Shown here piece after piece: positions 56,104-64,000 of a stretch of DNA of 64,000 nt; the stretch's first letter is position 1, and every line of letters begins with the position of its first letter. The notes below the pieces were generated by a model, which saw nothing but the letters and a program-made list of their open reading frames with translations, was not told where the DNA came from and ran no database searches. This DNA comes from Lachancea mirantina. Taxonomy: Eukaryota; Ascomycota; Saccharomycetes; Saccharomycetales; Saccharomycetaceae. The stretch is from contig LT598469.1 in assembly GCA_900074745.1 (NCBI GenBank), positions 372,001 to 436,000 of the forward strand, given 5' to 3'. The translations under genes and the position numbers were made by a program.

Positions 56104-57120
56104 ATGTGTGGTCGATACGCTTTGAATTATAGCGGAGAAGAACTCAATCAACGACTGCATCAAATGAACTTTGAAGTTCAGCTTTCTAGAGACAACATAT
56201 CAGGACATGAACCGTCTTTTAATGTGGCACCCACGCAGGATGCCCCAGTTTACACGACTGGCCATGAACTTAGGTACATGAAATGGGGGCTTGTACCACA
56301 ATGGACAAAGGACGTATCCCAAGCAAAACTCTACAAAACGTTCAATGCTCGGACTGAGAGTTTGGGAACAAGTAAAATGTGGAAAGTACCTTGCCAGCGC
56401 AAACGATGTGTTGTTCCGGTGAGCGGTTACTATGAATGGATAACGAAAAATAAGACCAAAGTCCCTTATTATGTGACCAGGAAAGATCGACAAGTCATGT
56501 TTCTAGCAGGACTTTGGGATCGCGTTCCGCACGAGGATTTTTACTCCTTTACCATAATAACGAGCCCTGCTCCTCCCAACATGAAATGGTTACACTTCCG
56601 TATGCCTGTGATATTTACGCCCGGGTCGAAAGAATGGGATGCATGGATGGATGATTCAAAGCATGAGTGGGCCGATAAAACGCTGATTGAAACTTTAAAG
56701 GCTAGGTGCTATGAGGACGTTGTTGAATGGTGGCAGGCTAACTCCGATGTTAACAAAGTCAGTAACAATGGGTCTTACTTAATTGAACCCGTGAAGAAAG
56801 AAGAAGAGGAATTGCTCAAAAAACCCGTGGAAGAGCGGGAACCTTTGCACAAGAAACAGAAAAGTGAAATTAAGGCTGATCCCAATGTCCCATCGGGTGT
56901 CAACAAGAAAGGTGAGCTTGTCATACCTGAGGGGGGAGCACTGGGAGGTGGCAAAGACGAGTATCATGAGGGTTCATCGGCCAAGAGAGTGAAAAGGGAG
57001 GGTTCCTTTGGAGGTGATGACGAACATGTCACCAAAAAGTCTAAAAATGAGCACACCAAGGGGCAGGCAACCATTCACTCCGCATTGCAACGCTCGCCAC
57101 GTAAGAAGCAAGTGAAGTAA
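56104..57120 (+). CDS. YMR114C: SRAP-domain protein (HMCES/YedK family), YMR114C orthologue
   Basis: The protein has 338 aa (S. cerevisiae 368). SRAP proteins such as HMCES form a thiazolidine crosslink with abasic sites in single-stranded DNA at forks. All key parts are present: Met-Cys start (MCGRYALNY, Cys2 nucleophile after Met removal), FNVAPTQDAPV, MKWGLVPQW, FNARTESLG, RCVVPVSGYYEW (catalytic Glu), and WLHFRMPVIF with His-Arg-Met-Pro. The C-terminal ~110 residues are Lys/Glu-rich and disordered, with patches SAKRVKREG and QRSPRKKQVK that look like nuclear signals. The stop is 3 bp from the FOL3 stop. Confidence 0.94.
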   Translation: MCGRYALNYSGEELNQRLHQMNFEVQLSRDNISGHEPSFNVAPTQDAPVYTTGHELRYMKWGLVPQWTKDVSQAKLYKTFNARTESLGTSKMWKVPCQRKRCVVPVSGYYEWITKNKTKVPYYVTRKDRQVMFLAGLWDRVPHEDFYSFTIITSPAPPNMKWLHFRMPVIFTPGSKEWDAWMDDSKHEWADKTLIETLKARCYEDVVEWWQANSDVNKVSNNGSYLIEPVKKEEEELLKKPVEEREPLHKKQKSEIKADPNVPSGVNKKGELVIPEGGALGGGKDEYHEGSSAKRVKREGSFGGDDEHVTKKSKNEHTKGQATIHSALQRSPRKKQVK

Positions 57121-57123
57121 CGA

Positions 57124-58404
57124 TCACGGAGTACCCGAAACGTTTCTTAGGAGTTGTCCACACAGGTACAAGGACCCACAAACAACTACAGGGCCGCGAT
57201 TGAGCATGTGAGCACGTTTCAAAGCGTCGTCAAGTTTCGGTTCGACAAGAACATTATGCGTGTGTTTTTCAACTGTTGTGGCTAGTTCTTCAGGCTGCAT
57301 CGATGCTATCCAGGGCATCTTGTCTACCGCTTCGAATTGCGTTACGATAACGGTATCGTCGGGAGTCACGAGTGGTGTCAGAAGCGATGTGACGTCTTTA
57401 CCGTTCGTTACTGCAAGTACAAAAGTAATCGGGTTGGTTTTGCCCCGGTCGTTTACGGTCCTGACCTGCGTTTGAAGGTAAGCAGAAAGTTCCAACGCCG
57501 CGGCACCGTTATGTGCACCGTCGAGTAAGATTTGTAAGTTATGCTCTGGACAGACGCTATATTGTAACGTTTGAAGCCGTCCGGGCCATTGCACGTTGTG
57601 CAATCCGTCAACAATCTGTTGTCTATCAAGCGTAACGAGTCCCTTTTGATGTAAATATTCAAGCATGGCGAGTGCGACACTTGCATTGGCAGTCTGATAC
57701 GCACCATTGAGCGGTATACAACTTCGTGGTATTTCTCCCCACGTTTCAGTGCGTATCACATCTGGAGCCGTCTCATTGGAATTCACAACGCTGACGTGCG
57801 TCGCAGTCATATGTGCCTTAGTTTCAATAACTTTCAGAACTTGAGGGTCATTGGTTCCGTCCACTGCGACGAAAGGAACCCCCTCGACAATAATTCCGGC
57901 CTTTTCATAGGCGATCTTTTCTATTGTATCCCCCAAAAAGCTTTCGTGATCTTTCCCAATCTTAGTTATCCCACATATTTTCCGGTGTCCCTGGACGCAA
58001 TTCGTTGCGTCAAGTCTCCCACCTAACCCAACCTCTAGCACACACCATTGACACTTTTTTTGCCAGAAATATTCAAAAGCTGTACATGTTAAAAGCTCAA
58101 ATTCGGTGCATTTCAATTGTAACTCTTGATTTATCGACTCTAACCTGTTGCGAATTGAATGGAAAACCGGTAATGGAATAGCCTGATCGTTGACGCTAAT
58201 AGATTCGGTGATATGGATCAAATGTGGAGATGTAAATTTGCCCACAAGAGCAGTTTTCTGAGTTTGTAAAATCGATTGTAAATATGTACAAACGGAACCC
58301 TTCCCATTCGTTCCAGCGACATGTAAGACCCGCAATTTGTTCTGGGGATTACCGAGAGATCGCAGCAGGTTTTGTACGCGTGAGAGACCTAATTCAATGG
58401 CCAT
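57124..58404 (-). CDS. FOL3: Dihydrofolate synthetase Fol3
   Basis: The protein has 426 aa (S. cerevisiae Fol3 427). It joins L-glutamate to dihydropteroate, the last step of de novo dihydrofolate synthesis. Mur-ligase-type features: P-loop VAGTNGKGSVCTYLQS (~30-45), FTSPHLIHITESISVND, VLEVGLGGRLDATNCV, CGITKIGKDHESFLGDTIEKIAYEKAGI (Lys carbamate region), and LLDGAHNGAAALEL. RMA1 (YKL132C) is the duplicate in S. cerevisiae; the sequence reads as a complete Fol3. Its divergent spacer with MED11 is only 109 bp. Confidence 0.95.
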   Translation of the reverse strand: MAIELGLSRVQNLLRSLGNPQNKLRVLHVAGTNGKGSVCTYLQSILQTQKTALVGKFTSPHLIHITESISVNDQAIPLPVFHSIRNRLESINQELQLKCTEFELLTCTAFEYFWQKKCQWCVLEVGLGGRLDATNCVQGHRKICGITKIGKDHESFLGDTIEKIAYEKAGIIVEGVPFVAVDGTNDPQVLKVIETKAHMTATHVSVVNSNETAPDVIRTETWGEIPRSCIPLNGAYQTANASVALAMLEYLHQKGLVTLDRQQIVDGLHNVQWPGRLQTLQYSVCPEHNLQILLDGAHNGAAALELSAYLQTQVRTVNDRGKTNPITFVLAVTNGKDVTSLLTPLVTPDDTVIVTQFEAVDKMPWIASMQPEELATTVEKHTHNVLVEPKLDDALKRAHMLNRGPVVVCGSLYLCGQLLRNVSGTP

Positions 58405-58513
58405 TGGCAGTCGTTTTGTTCTGTTTCTTCTTTATGGATAAGGTTAAAGCAGAAAAATCGATGAAGGTAATTGTATATTGAGACCTAAATCATCAACTAC
58501 TAGAACCCGGGAT

Positions 58514-58855
58514 ATGCCCCAACCAGAGTACATAAATGAGCGATTAGAGGCTCTAAATGACATTGACAAAGAGCTGGTAATCATATTATCGAATGCCTCA
58601 CAAGTTATTGGGACTTTAGCCGGTTTAAAGAGCGGAAACGAAGCTATGAAACCTCAGTTCGAATCCCATGTAAAAGCGTTTTATAGCAGCTTAGAAAGGG
58701 CCTCTGTGGATCTAAGACGTGAAATTAAACATCTGGACGATAATATTGGCACTAGATTGTTGCCCATTAATCTGGATAAGAAGGCTACAGGTCAAGATGA
58801 TGAGAAATTGCAAGAACAATTGGAACTCTTGGAAAGGGAGCTAAAAAGGCAATAG
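58514..58855 (+). CDS. MED11: Mediator head subunit Med11
   Basis: The protein has 113 aa from the ATG at 58514 (MPQPEYINERLEALND); the longer frame starts at TTG. S. cerevisiae Med11 has 115. Med11 pairs with Med22 in the Mediator head as a four-helix bundle and contacts TFIIH. Conserved segments: YINERLEALNDID, ASQVIGTLAGLKSGNEAMKPQFESHVKAFYSSL (two parts), DNIGTRLLPINLDKKATGQD. It is the counterpart of YMR112C, next to FOL3. Confidence 0.93.
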   Translation: MPQPEYINERLEALNDIDKELVIILSNASQVIGTLAGLKSGNEAMKPQFESHVKAFYSSLERASVDLRREIKHLDDNIGTRLLPINLDKKATGQDDEKLQEQLELLERELKRQ

Positions 58856-59173
58856 TAGAGCAAGGACTTTGATTGAACGTGGATGGGAGGCCTTAATTGT
58901 GTAATTGCTACCACAATCTTTGATTCGAGGCCTTTTTATTTACTCCCTGCTAGAAATTCTGGTATATACCCATGGAACAAGATCTACTCGGACGTTCCGT
59001 CATTTGTATAAGAGAGCGGCCGTCTGCAATTGCCAAGATACTAGCATATATAGCATAAATAGTCCAAAGGCGTTTTATACCCCTAATCATCAGGGTTCGC
59101 GCCCTTTAATGGAAATCTGTCACAAATTAATCTCTTATCTTTAAGCTCATCACCATCGATTGGAATCACAGGC
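58856..59173. other. MED11-EUC1 tandem spacer
   Basis: 318 bp carrying the EUC1 promoter. I recognise no motif or RNA gene. Confidence 0.35.
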
Positions 59174-60238
59174 ATGACAGAAACAAACAATGGACTCGAG
59201 TTGGAAGGCGAAGAAGCCGTTCAGGAATCTAGTCCCGGTTCAAGTTTCGGGAACCTCGAAAACCGAGCGTTTCAATCGCTGCTTCTCGAAAAATTGAGCA
59301 AGATCCAAGAACAGAACGAAATGTTAACGGAACGAATGGAAAGATTGGAGAAAGAGCAAGAAGATTACTATGTGAGCCTGTGCAAGAAAGTGACCAGTGC
59401 ATTTAAGCATGTGGAAAAATGTTCAAAGGATGTGTTTGCGTTGAAGGAAGTGTTCAGAGAGTTTACTGGGGTTGTCACAGGAGAGCGGGTCTCTTTCCTG
59501 GATCATAGTGCTGAAAATGTGAGTGCAGAGGACGCGGCTGGTTTCAATGAGTCTCAATTACTTGCGGCGAATTTTGCAGCTCAACGAGAACGTCATTGGG
59601 AAAATTTGTGGCAACAAACGCTTGCGTTGAGACCTGGTCCTATTAAGGCAGAAGAGTCATTACAGTTACCAGAGTCGAGGCGAGATACTGGGGAGGACCA
59701 GCTTGGGGACCAGAATGGGGAGCAGAATGGGAGTCAGAATGGAAATCAGAATGGTAACGACCCAAGCTCTTATAAGCTGAACAGAGCCATAAGAAGTGTC
59801 ACAGACTTAGCTCGAGAATACTACGAAGGTCTTACGGGACTGCCTTCGGTTGTATCATTGGAACGGCGATTTGGTGCCAGTTGGAGAGCCAGTGCGTCGG
59901 AACGCACATTTTTTGCCAAAAGAATGCATATCATCAATAGGATCAATGACGTTCGGGATAATCCGACCAAATATGGGTTACCAGAGGATATAACGCGCAG
60001 ACAAGCCGTTAAAATCATAGAGAATATACGACTGGGCAACAACAACTACTGTGGTCATCCGACCCGAATGACTTTGAATCAACTATATATCTATTTTGCC
60101 AAAAAAATGGATTCTCTGGACGATTATCGAATGACACTGGGCGTGTTGGCCAAACCAAGACGGGATCAATTGGTGCGGGAACGATTGCGGCAGTCACAAC
60201 TACCGGATGACGCAGAACAGGGGGATGAAATCACGTAG
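59174..60238 (+). CDS. EUC1: GCR1_C-domain transcription factor Euc1
   Basis: The protein has 354 aa (S. cerevisiae 462). Euc1 binds ub-hotspot promoters, is sumoylated, and recruits Slx5/Slx8 STUbL. An N-terminal coiled coil at ~35-75 (LLEKLSKIQEQNEMLTERMERLEKEQEDYY in heptads) could drive dimerisation. A short QNG repeat region follows at ~180-195. The GCR1_C DNA-binding domain at ~225-335 includes LERRFGASWRASASERTFFAKRM, INRINDVRDNPTKYGLPEDITR, and LNQLYIYFAKKM. The stop lies 5 bp from the SHE2 stop. It is the counterpart of YMR111C. Confidence 0.9.
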   Translation: MTETNNGLELEGEEAVQESSPGSSFGNLENRAFQSLLLEKLSKIQEQNEMLTERMERLEKEQEDYYVSLCKKVTSAFKHVEKCSKDVFALKEVFREFTGVVTGERVSFLDHSAENVSAEDAAGFNESQLLAANFAAQRERHWENLWQQTLALRPGPIKAEESLQLPESRRDTGEDQLGDQNGEQNGSQNGNQNGNDPSSYKLNRAIRSVTDLAREYYEGLTGLPSVVSLERRFGASWRASASERTFFAKRMHIINRINDVRDNPTKYGLPEDITRRQAVKIIENIRLGNNNYCGHPTRMTLNQLYIYFAKKMDSLDDYRMTLGVLAKPRRDQLVRERLRQSQLPDDAEQGDEIT

Positions 60239-60243
60239 CGCGC

Positions 60244-60948
60244 CTATCTACGAGCCTCGAAAAACGTTTGCCAACGATCGGACTCTGCGTCGAAATCCTC
60301 GCGAAGCAATTGCAGTCTGTCCAATAGAACCTGATCCCACTCTTTCAACAGTTCGTGGTACTCGTCCGCGTCCCTCACACGATCCACCTCTTGCAGCAAG
60401 ATATCGTCGGTCTTCTCCAAGTCCACTTCATCCTCTTTGGCGCATTTCCTAGCAAATTGAATCACTTCAATGGTTAAATCTTGATCTTCCAACCCGAGTG
60501 ACTCCAACATCCATTGGGTGAATTTCACATAATGCTGATACGTGGTTTCCATCACCACAATGCATTCGCCCGAGAACACCAGATTCTCGTTCAACGTCTT
60601 TGAGATCGTCTCGTTGCGCAGGCTCTGTGTGAGGTAGAAGTTCAACAAATCTAAGATTTCAAGACATCTTATGAGATAGGTGCCCAATGAAGCCGCCGTT
60701 GACGCTAGATCGTTACCAATCCATTCCGAGAACTCAACGTCAATCAGATGTTCATTCAAAAACCTTAATTTCTTGACATATTTGATCAAAGTGGCTCTTT
60801 CGAATCGCAGCGTCGAGACTCGACGTTGGTAACCAATATACTTGTTCAAGACGTCCACATACAAGGAGATATACCTGGAAAATCTCCTAGCAGCATTCGT
60901 CAACAATTGGGCTATTTCAGGGCTAATGGCGAGTCCTGTGATCGCCAT
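60244..60948 (-). CDS. SHE2: She2, mRNA-localisation RNA-binding protein
   Basis: The protein has 234 aa (S. cerevisiae 246). She2 binds zip-code elements in mRNAs such as ASH1 and links them through She3 to Myo4 for bud delivery. The protein is all-helical with a basic helical surface near the N-terminus (SRYISLYVDVLNKYIGYQRRVSTLRFERATLIKYVKKLRF in pieces), then IEFSEWIGNDLA-like VEFSEWIGNDLASTAASLGTYLI. No other family fits. It is the counterpart of YKL130C, an XI gene here among XIII genes. It shares a 135-bp divergent promoter with HFD1. Confidence 0.9.
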   Translation of the reverse strand: MAITGLAISPEIAQLLTNAARRFSRYISLYVDVLNKYIGYQRRVSTLRFERATLIKYVKKLRFLNEHLIDVEFSEWIGNDLASTAASLGTYLIRCLEILDLLNFYLTQSLRNETISKTLNENLVFSGECIVVMETTYQHYVKFTQWMLESLGLEDQDLTIEVIQFARKCAKEDEVDLEKTDDILLQEVDRVRDADEYHELLKEWDQVLLDRLQLLREDFDAESDRWQTFFEARR

Positions 60949-61083
60949 TGTTGTTGATATCGGACTTGTTGATGATGAAAATTATGAAAAATCAAAGAAT
61001 TTTTAAGGGAACCAAAGGAAACTTTAAAGGGCTTGGAAGAAACCTAGTTCCTTAAAATCAAAAGACAGAAAACAATCGAAAGG

Positions 61084-62652
61084 ATGGCATTGAAGTACAC
61101 TGAGATAGGGGAAATCAAGAAGAAGATTAATCGTGCCAAGCAGAGCTTTACCAAAAGACAATTTGAGTTGGCACAGTTGAAAAATGGTCAAAAGGAAGAT
61201 TTGAGATTCCGGATTTCTCAATTGAATAAACTCTACTATGCGTTAAAGGACAATGAAGAAGAGATTGTGCTAGCCATGCAGAAAGATTTCAATAGGACTC
61301 CGTTTGAATCTGTGTGTTTAGAGCTTGTTCCACTCTATGGCGATCTTTTGAAGTTGATTGAAATTTTGCCCGACTTGATCAAAGATGAGAAAATTAAGGA
61401 ATCGTCACCGATTTTTGGACTAAGCAAAGTCAAATTGCAACGTATTGCTCTTGGCACGGTCCTGGTTATTTCACCCAGCAATTTCCCCGTGAATTTGGCG
61501 ATGAATCCCATAGCAGGTGCCATTGCAGGTGGGAATACCGTGGTTTGGAAACCAAGCGAGCTGACGCCTGAGACTGGGATAGTTTTAGAACGGATCTTGA
61601 AAAACTGTCTAGAGCCTGGTCTAGTTGAAGTCGTGCAAGGTGCCGTTCCGGAAACCAGTGCTTTGTTGAAGAGCGATTCCTTTGACAAGATTTTCTACAC
61701 TGGATCGACTACGGTGGGTTCAATTGTCGCACAAGAGGCCGCCAAGAGTTTAACTCCATGTGTTTTGGAGCTCGGTGGGAAATCACCCGTTTTCATTACT
61801 GAGAATTTGTCCCAGGATAAGTTGCGGAAGGCACTGAGGCGTACATTTTTCAGCTCTTTTGCCAGTGCGGGCCAAGTATGCGTTGCATCTGATTTTGTTT
61901 TGGTTCATGAATCCCAATACGATGCTGCGGTCAAGATTAGCAAAGAAGTTTTACAAGAGATGTGGCCTGATTTCAACGACAAGACTGATTTCACGCACAT
62001 GATTACACAGCGTGGCTACGAAAAGACTAGAGAGACCCTTGACAGTACCCGAGGCAAAAAATTCGATACTTGTGTGCCAGGCTATCGTGGAGAAGACCGT
62101 GTCATTCCTCCAACTTTGGTTTTTGACGTTGAATGGAATGATCCACTCATGAAGAATGAGAATTTTGCTCCGGTTATGCCCTTCGTCAAATACCATAATC
62201 TGGATGATGCCATCGACCTTGTCCTGAAGGACCATGACTATCCTTTGGCCCTATATATCTTTTCCACTGACAACCAGGAAATCGACCACATTATGCGCAG
62301 GATAAGGTCTGGCGGTTGCATGATTGGAGACACAATGATTCATGTTAGTGCCAAGGACGCACCCTTTGGCGGTATCCGTCGCTCTGGTTATGGTAATTAT
62401 CACGGTAAATGGACTGTTCATGCTTTCACTCATGAAAGAACTGTGATTTATCAGCCCTATTTCACAGAAAAGATTGCTAAACTTTTGGGACCTCCCTTCG
62501 GCAATAAGAAGCTCGGCATAATGAGACTTGCAGCCGAACCAAAGCCAAAATTAGGTCGTGATGGCAAGACTTTATGGAAGGCAAAGCTTTTTATTCAATT
62601 TGCACTCATTGGTGTGGCTCTTTCATTATTGGTCAAGAATGTCATTCTTTGA
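61084..62652 (+). CDS. HFD1: Fatty aldehyde dehydrogenase Hfd1
   Basis: The protein has 522 aa (S. cerevisiae 532). Hfd1 oxidises hexadecenal from sphingolipid breakdown and 4-hydroxybenzaldehyde for coenzyme Q synthesis. ALDH3-type motifs: VLVISPSNFPVNLAMNPIAGAIAGGNTVVWKPSE region (~125-155), FYTGSTTVGSIV, catalytic Glu in LELGGKSPVFI (~235), Cys in SAGQVCVASDFVLVH (~263), ENFAPVMPFV and SGYGNYHGKWTVHAFTHERTV. A C-terminal tail anchor (LFIQFALIGVALSLLVK) places it at mitochondrial outer membrane, lipid droplets or endosomes. It is the counterpart of YMR110C. Confidence 0.96.
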   Translation: MALKYTEIGEIKKKINRAKQSFTKRQFELAQLKNGQKEDLRFRISQLNKLYYALKDNEEEIVLAMQKDFNRTPFESVCLELVPLYGDLLKLIEILPDLIKDEKIKESSPIFGLSKVKLQRIALGTVLVISPSNFPVNLAMNPIAGAIAGGNTVVWKPSELTPETGIVLERILKNCLEPGLVEVVQGAVPETSALLKSDSFDKIFYTGSTTVGSIVAQEAAKSLTPCVLELGGKSPVFITENLSQDKLRKALRRTFFSSFASAGQVCVASDFVLVHESQYDAAVKISKEVLQEMWPDFNDKTDFTHMITQRGYEKTRETLDSTRGKKFDTCVPGYRGEDRVIPPTLVFDVEWNDPLMKNENFAPVMPFVKYHNLDDAIDLVLKDHDYPLALYIFSTDNQEIDHIMRRIRSGGCMIGDTMIHVSAKDAPFGGIRRSGYGNYHGKWTVHAFTHERTVIYQPYFTEKIAKLLGPPFGNKKLGIMRLAAEPKPKLGRDGKTLWKAKLFIQFALIGVALSLLVKNVIL

Positions 62653-62740
62653 TTAAAAGTAGGATTATCTATGGTTTACTTATGTCTTTGTTGTATGTTC
62701 GTATTGGTTAAAGCAAAACTCCGTAGTTGTGAACGTCCCA

Positions 62741-64000
62741 CTACCAATCATCTTCTTCAGAGACATCATCTTTTTCATCATCGCTGTCGAGTCTTACTTT
62801 GTTTGCCCTAGCCGCAAGAGCAGACGCGAGACCGTTGGTGAAGCCTTCCGCGCTTGGCCCGACAGAGTTCATTGCAGTGGTGCTAGAGGATGTCGAGGCC
62901 GGTAACGGTGTCGAATTAACAGTATCACCCGTGTACTTGGTAATATAAGCCGTAGGTACCCACCCTTCCCTAGTGCCGTCTAACGTTTTGCCCAAAGACC
63001 ACCCGCTGGGCTCATCTCTAGATATATGAACGACATCACCTTTTTTTAGAGGAAGCTCAGAGGCAGCACCAGATCCAGGGAAATCATATGCAGCTACAAA
63101 TTTTGGCTCTGAGGGTTTCGTCGCAGGAGGAGGTGGAGGCGGAGGAGGAGGCGGAGCAGCTTTGGAGCCGTTGGATTTAGCGGGGGTCTGCGTCATCGTA
63201 GCTGTTGGGCTTTGCTGAACAGGCACTGCATTCGATACTGCTGGATTCTGGTGTGTATTGGCAGTCACCGATGGATGGTAGGCTGCCTGGGCAGCATGCG
63301 CAGCTATACTACTAGCATGATTAGCTTCAGGTTGGTTTGGACTCCTCTTCTTCATGGGGACTGGTGGCGCACGCTTTTTCTGTGCTACTTGCTGAGGTGA
63401 AACTGTGCGAGCCGCAGCTGAAGGTTGGACGCTATTCACAGTATTGCTTAATGGGCGACTGCTAACTGGTGAAGATGTGTCACTAAAAAAACTCTTCTTC
63501 CGAGGTTTTGGATTGGATTTAGAATTTGCTGGACGGCCCCTACGAACTGAGATTGTGCTTGATTTGTAAATATCGCCATACTTTGGAGCTGACTCGCTTA
63601 TCTGGCCTTTAACCCTGTGCACTTTCCCAGGCTTTTTCTGATACTCAATTTCAGGACCGACCTTTACTTCGATGCCACTGTTAAGTTTCTTCAAATGAGT
63701 TATGAGCTCCGTTTTGAAAGAAGTGTTAATCAAGGGATCTGGCAGTGTGGAATTGGCGACGAAAATTCCAAGCCAATCGTCTTGAAGATTTGTCAAACTT
63801 ACAAACTTAATTTGCTTCACGTTCACTTTATGATCAACGCTGTAAGTTAATTTGTTTTGGACTAAATTCTGACCAATGACATAGAGGGTTGAAGAAGTCA
63901 GTATAAAAGTCTTCTTCAGTCTCAAGGCTGATCGGCCAAATTTCGAATGGAGTGCTTCCCCATGTATGGAGAAAACGACACGTTCGTTGATGCCAGCCTG
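62741..64000 (-). CDS. MYO5: Class I myosin (Myo3/Myo5), C-terminal part (cut by window edge)
   Basis: The last 419 codons of the gene are visible; the frame continues open past 64000, so the motor lies outside. Myo3/5 drive membrane invagination at endocytic actin patches. In order: the lipid-binding TH1 tail ([55 protein letters not shown]), a Pro/Ala/Gln-rich TH2 region with [12 protein letters not shown] and a run of Pro (~residue 255 of the visible part), an SH3 domain ([35 protein letters not shown]), and an acidic Arp2/3-activating end ([15 protein letters not shown]). One gene stands for YKL129C/YMR109W. Confidence 0.95.
   Translation of the reverse strand, partial: QAGINERVVFSIHGEALHSKFGRSALRLKKTFILTSSTLYVIGQNLVQNKLTYSVDHKVNVKQIKFVSLTNLQDDWLGIFVANSTLPDPLINTSFKTELITHLKKLNSGIEVKVGPEIEYQKKPGKVHRVKGQISESAPKYGDIYKSSTISVRRGRPANSKSNPKPRKKSFFSDTSSPVSSRPLSNTVNSVQPSAAARTVSPQQVAQKKRAPPVPMKKRSPNQPEANHASSIAAHAAQAAYHPSVTANTHQNPAVSNAVPVQQSPTATMTQTPAKSNGSKAAPPPPPPPPPPATKPSEPKFVAAYDFPGSGAASELPLKKGDVVHISRDEPSGWSLGKTLDGTREGWVPTAYITKYTGDTVNSTPLPASTSSSTTAMNSVGPSAEGFTNGLASALAARANKVRLDSDDEKDDVSEEDDW

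Overview
This window is nuclear DNA of a budding yeast (Saccharomycetaceae). It carries 37 recognisable protein genes, nearly all intron-poor and closely packed on both strands, plus two tRNA genes. Almost every gene has a clear Saccharomyces cerevisiae counterpart. Those counterparts alternate between two S. cerevisiae regions: chromosome XIII (YMR089-YMR115) and chromosome XI (YKL108-YKL134). In S. cerevisiae these are sister regions left by the whole-genome duplication (WGD). One locus holding both sets interleaved, with one copy of each duplicated pair (YPK1/2, PGM1/2, MYO3/5, FOL3/RMA1, MGR3/YKL133C, DGR2/YMR102C), indicates a yeast that diverged before the WGD. I cannot name the genus from sequence alone; a Lachancea/Torulaspora/Zygosaccharomyces/Kluyveromyces-type species is an inference.

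Layout. 1-9.8 kb: YTA12 (5' part), NPL6, AIP1, UTP15, SLD2, CTF13, then the divergent vitamin B6 pair SNO1/SNZ1. 11-18.7 kb: HAP4, MTG1, KTI12, ATP25, ABF1. 18.7-23 kb is the only accessory-looking stretch: 4.3 kb between ABF1 and RAD27, holding a DUP/COS-family membrane protein gene, an unrecognised reading frame open in two overlapping frames, and four CACGTG boxes. 23-31 kb: RAD27, DGR2, SRP21, SSH4, tRNA-Ala, SBA1, YMR099C. 31.8-44 kb: PRR1, APN1, OAC1, SRT1, VPH2, MUB1, RRN3. 44-51 kb: YPK, PGM, YKU80, tRNA-Lys. 51-64 kb: OCT1, MGR3, YMR114C, FOL3, MED11, EUC1, SHE2, HFD1 and the 3' part of a class I myosin gene. This last block is inverted relative to both S. cerevisiae regions, with one breakpoint at the tRNA-Lys gene.

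The genes are mostly independent housekeeping functions, so the interest lies in regulation and gene structure. RRN3 has a 58-nt intron, unlike S. cerevisiae RRN3. APN1 has an in-frame, arginine-rich, ATG-less upstream extension that looks like a mitochondrial targeting signal. Promoters carry exact matches to sites expected from the biology: an Rpn4 site before MUB1, whose product destroys Rpn4; Leu3 sites before OAC1; a four-unit heat-shock element before SBA1; three Gcn4 cores between SNO1 and SNZ1; an MCB before RAD27; and RRPE/PAC pairs before UTP15, KTI12/MTG1 and RRN3. No transposon, LTR, CRISPR array, centromere or telomere was seen.

Starts are placed at ATG codons. Several genes have longer open frames beginning at TTG or GTG, which were not accepted except as a hypothesis for APN1.
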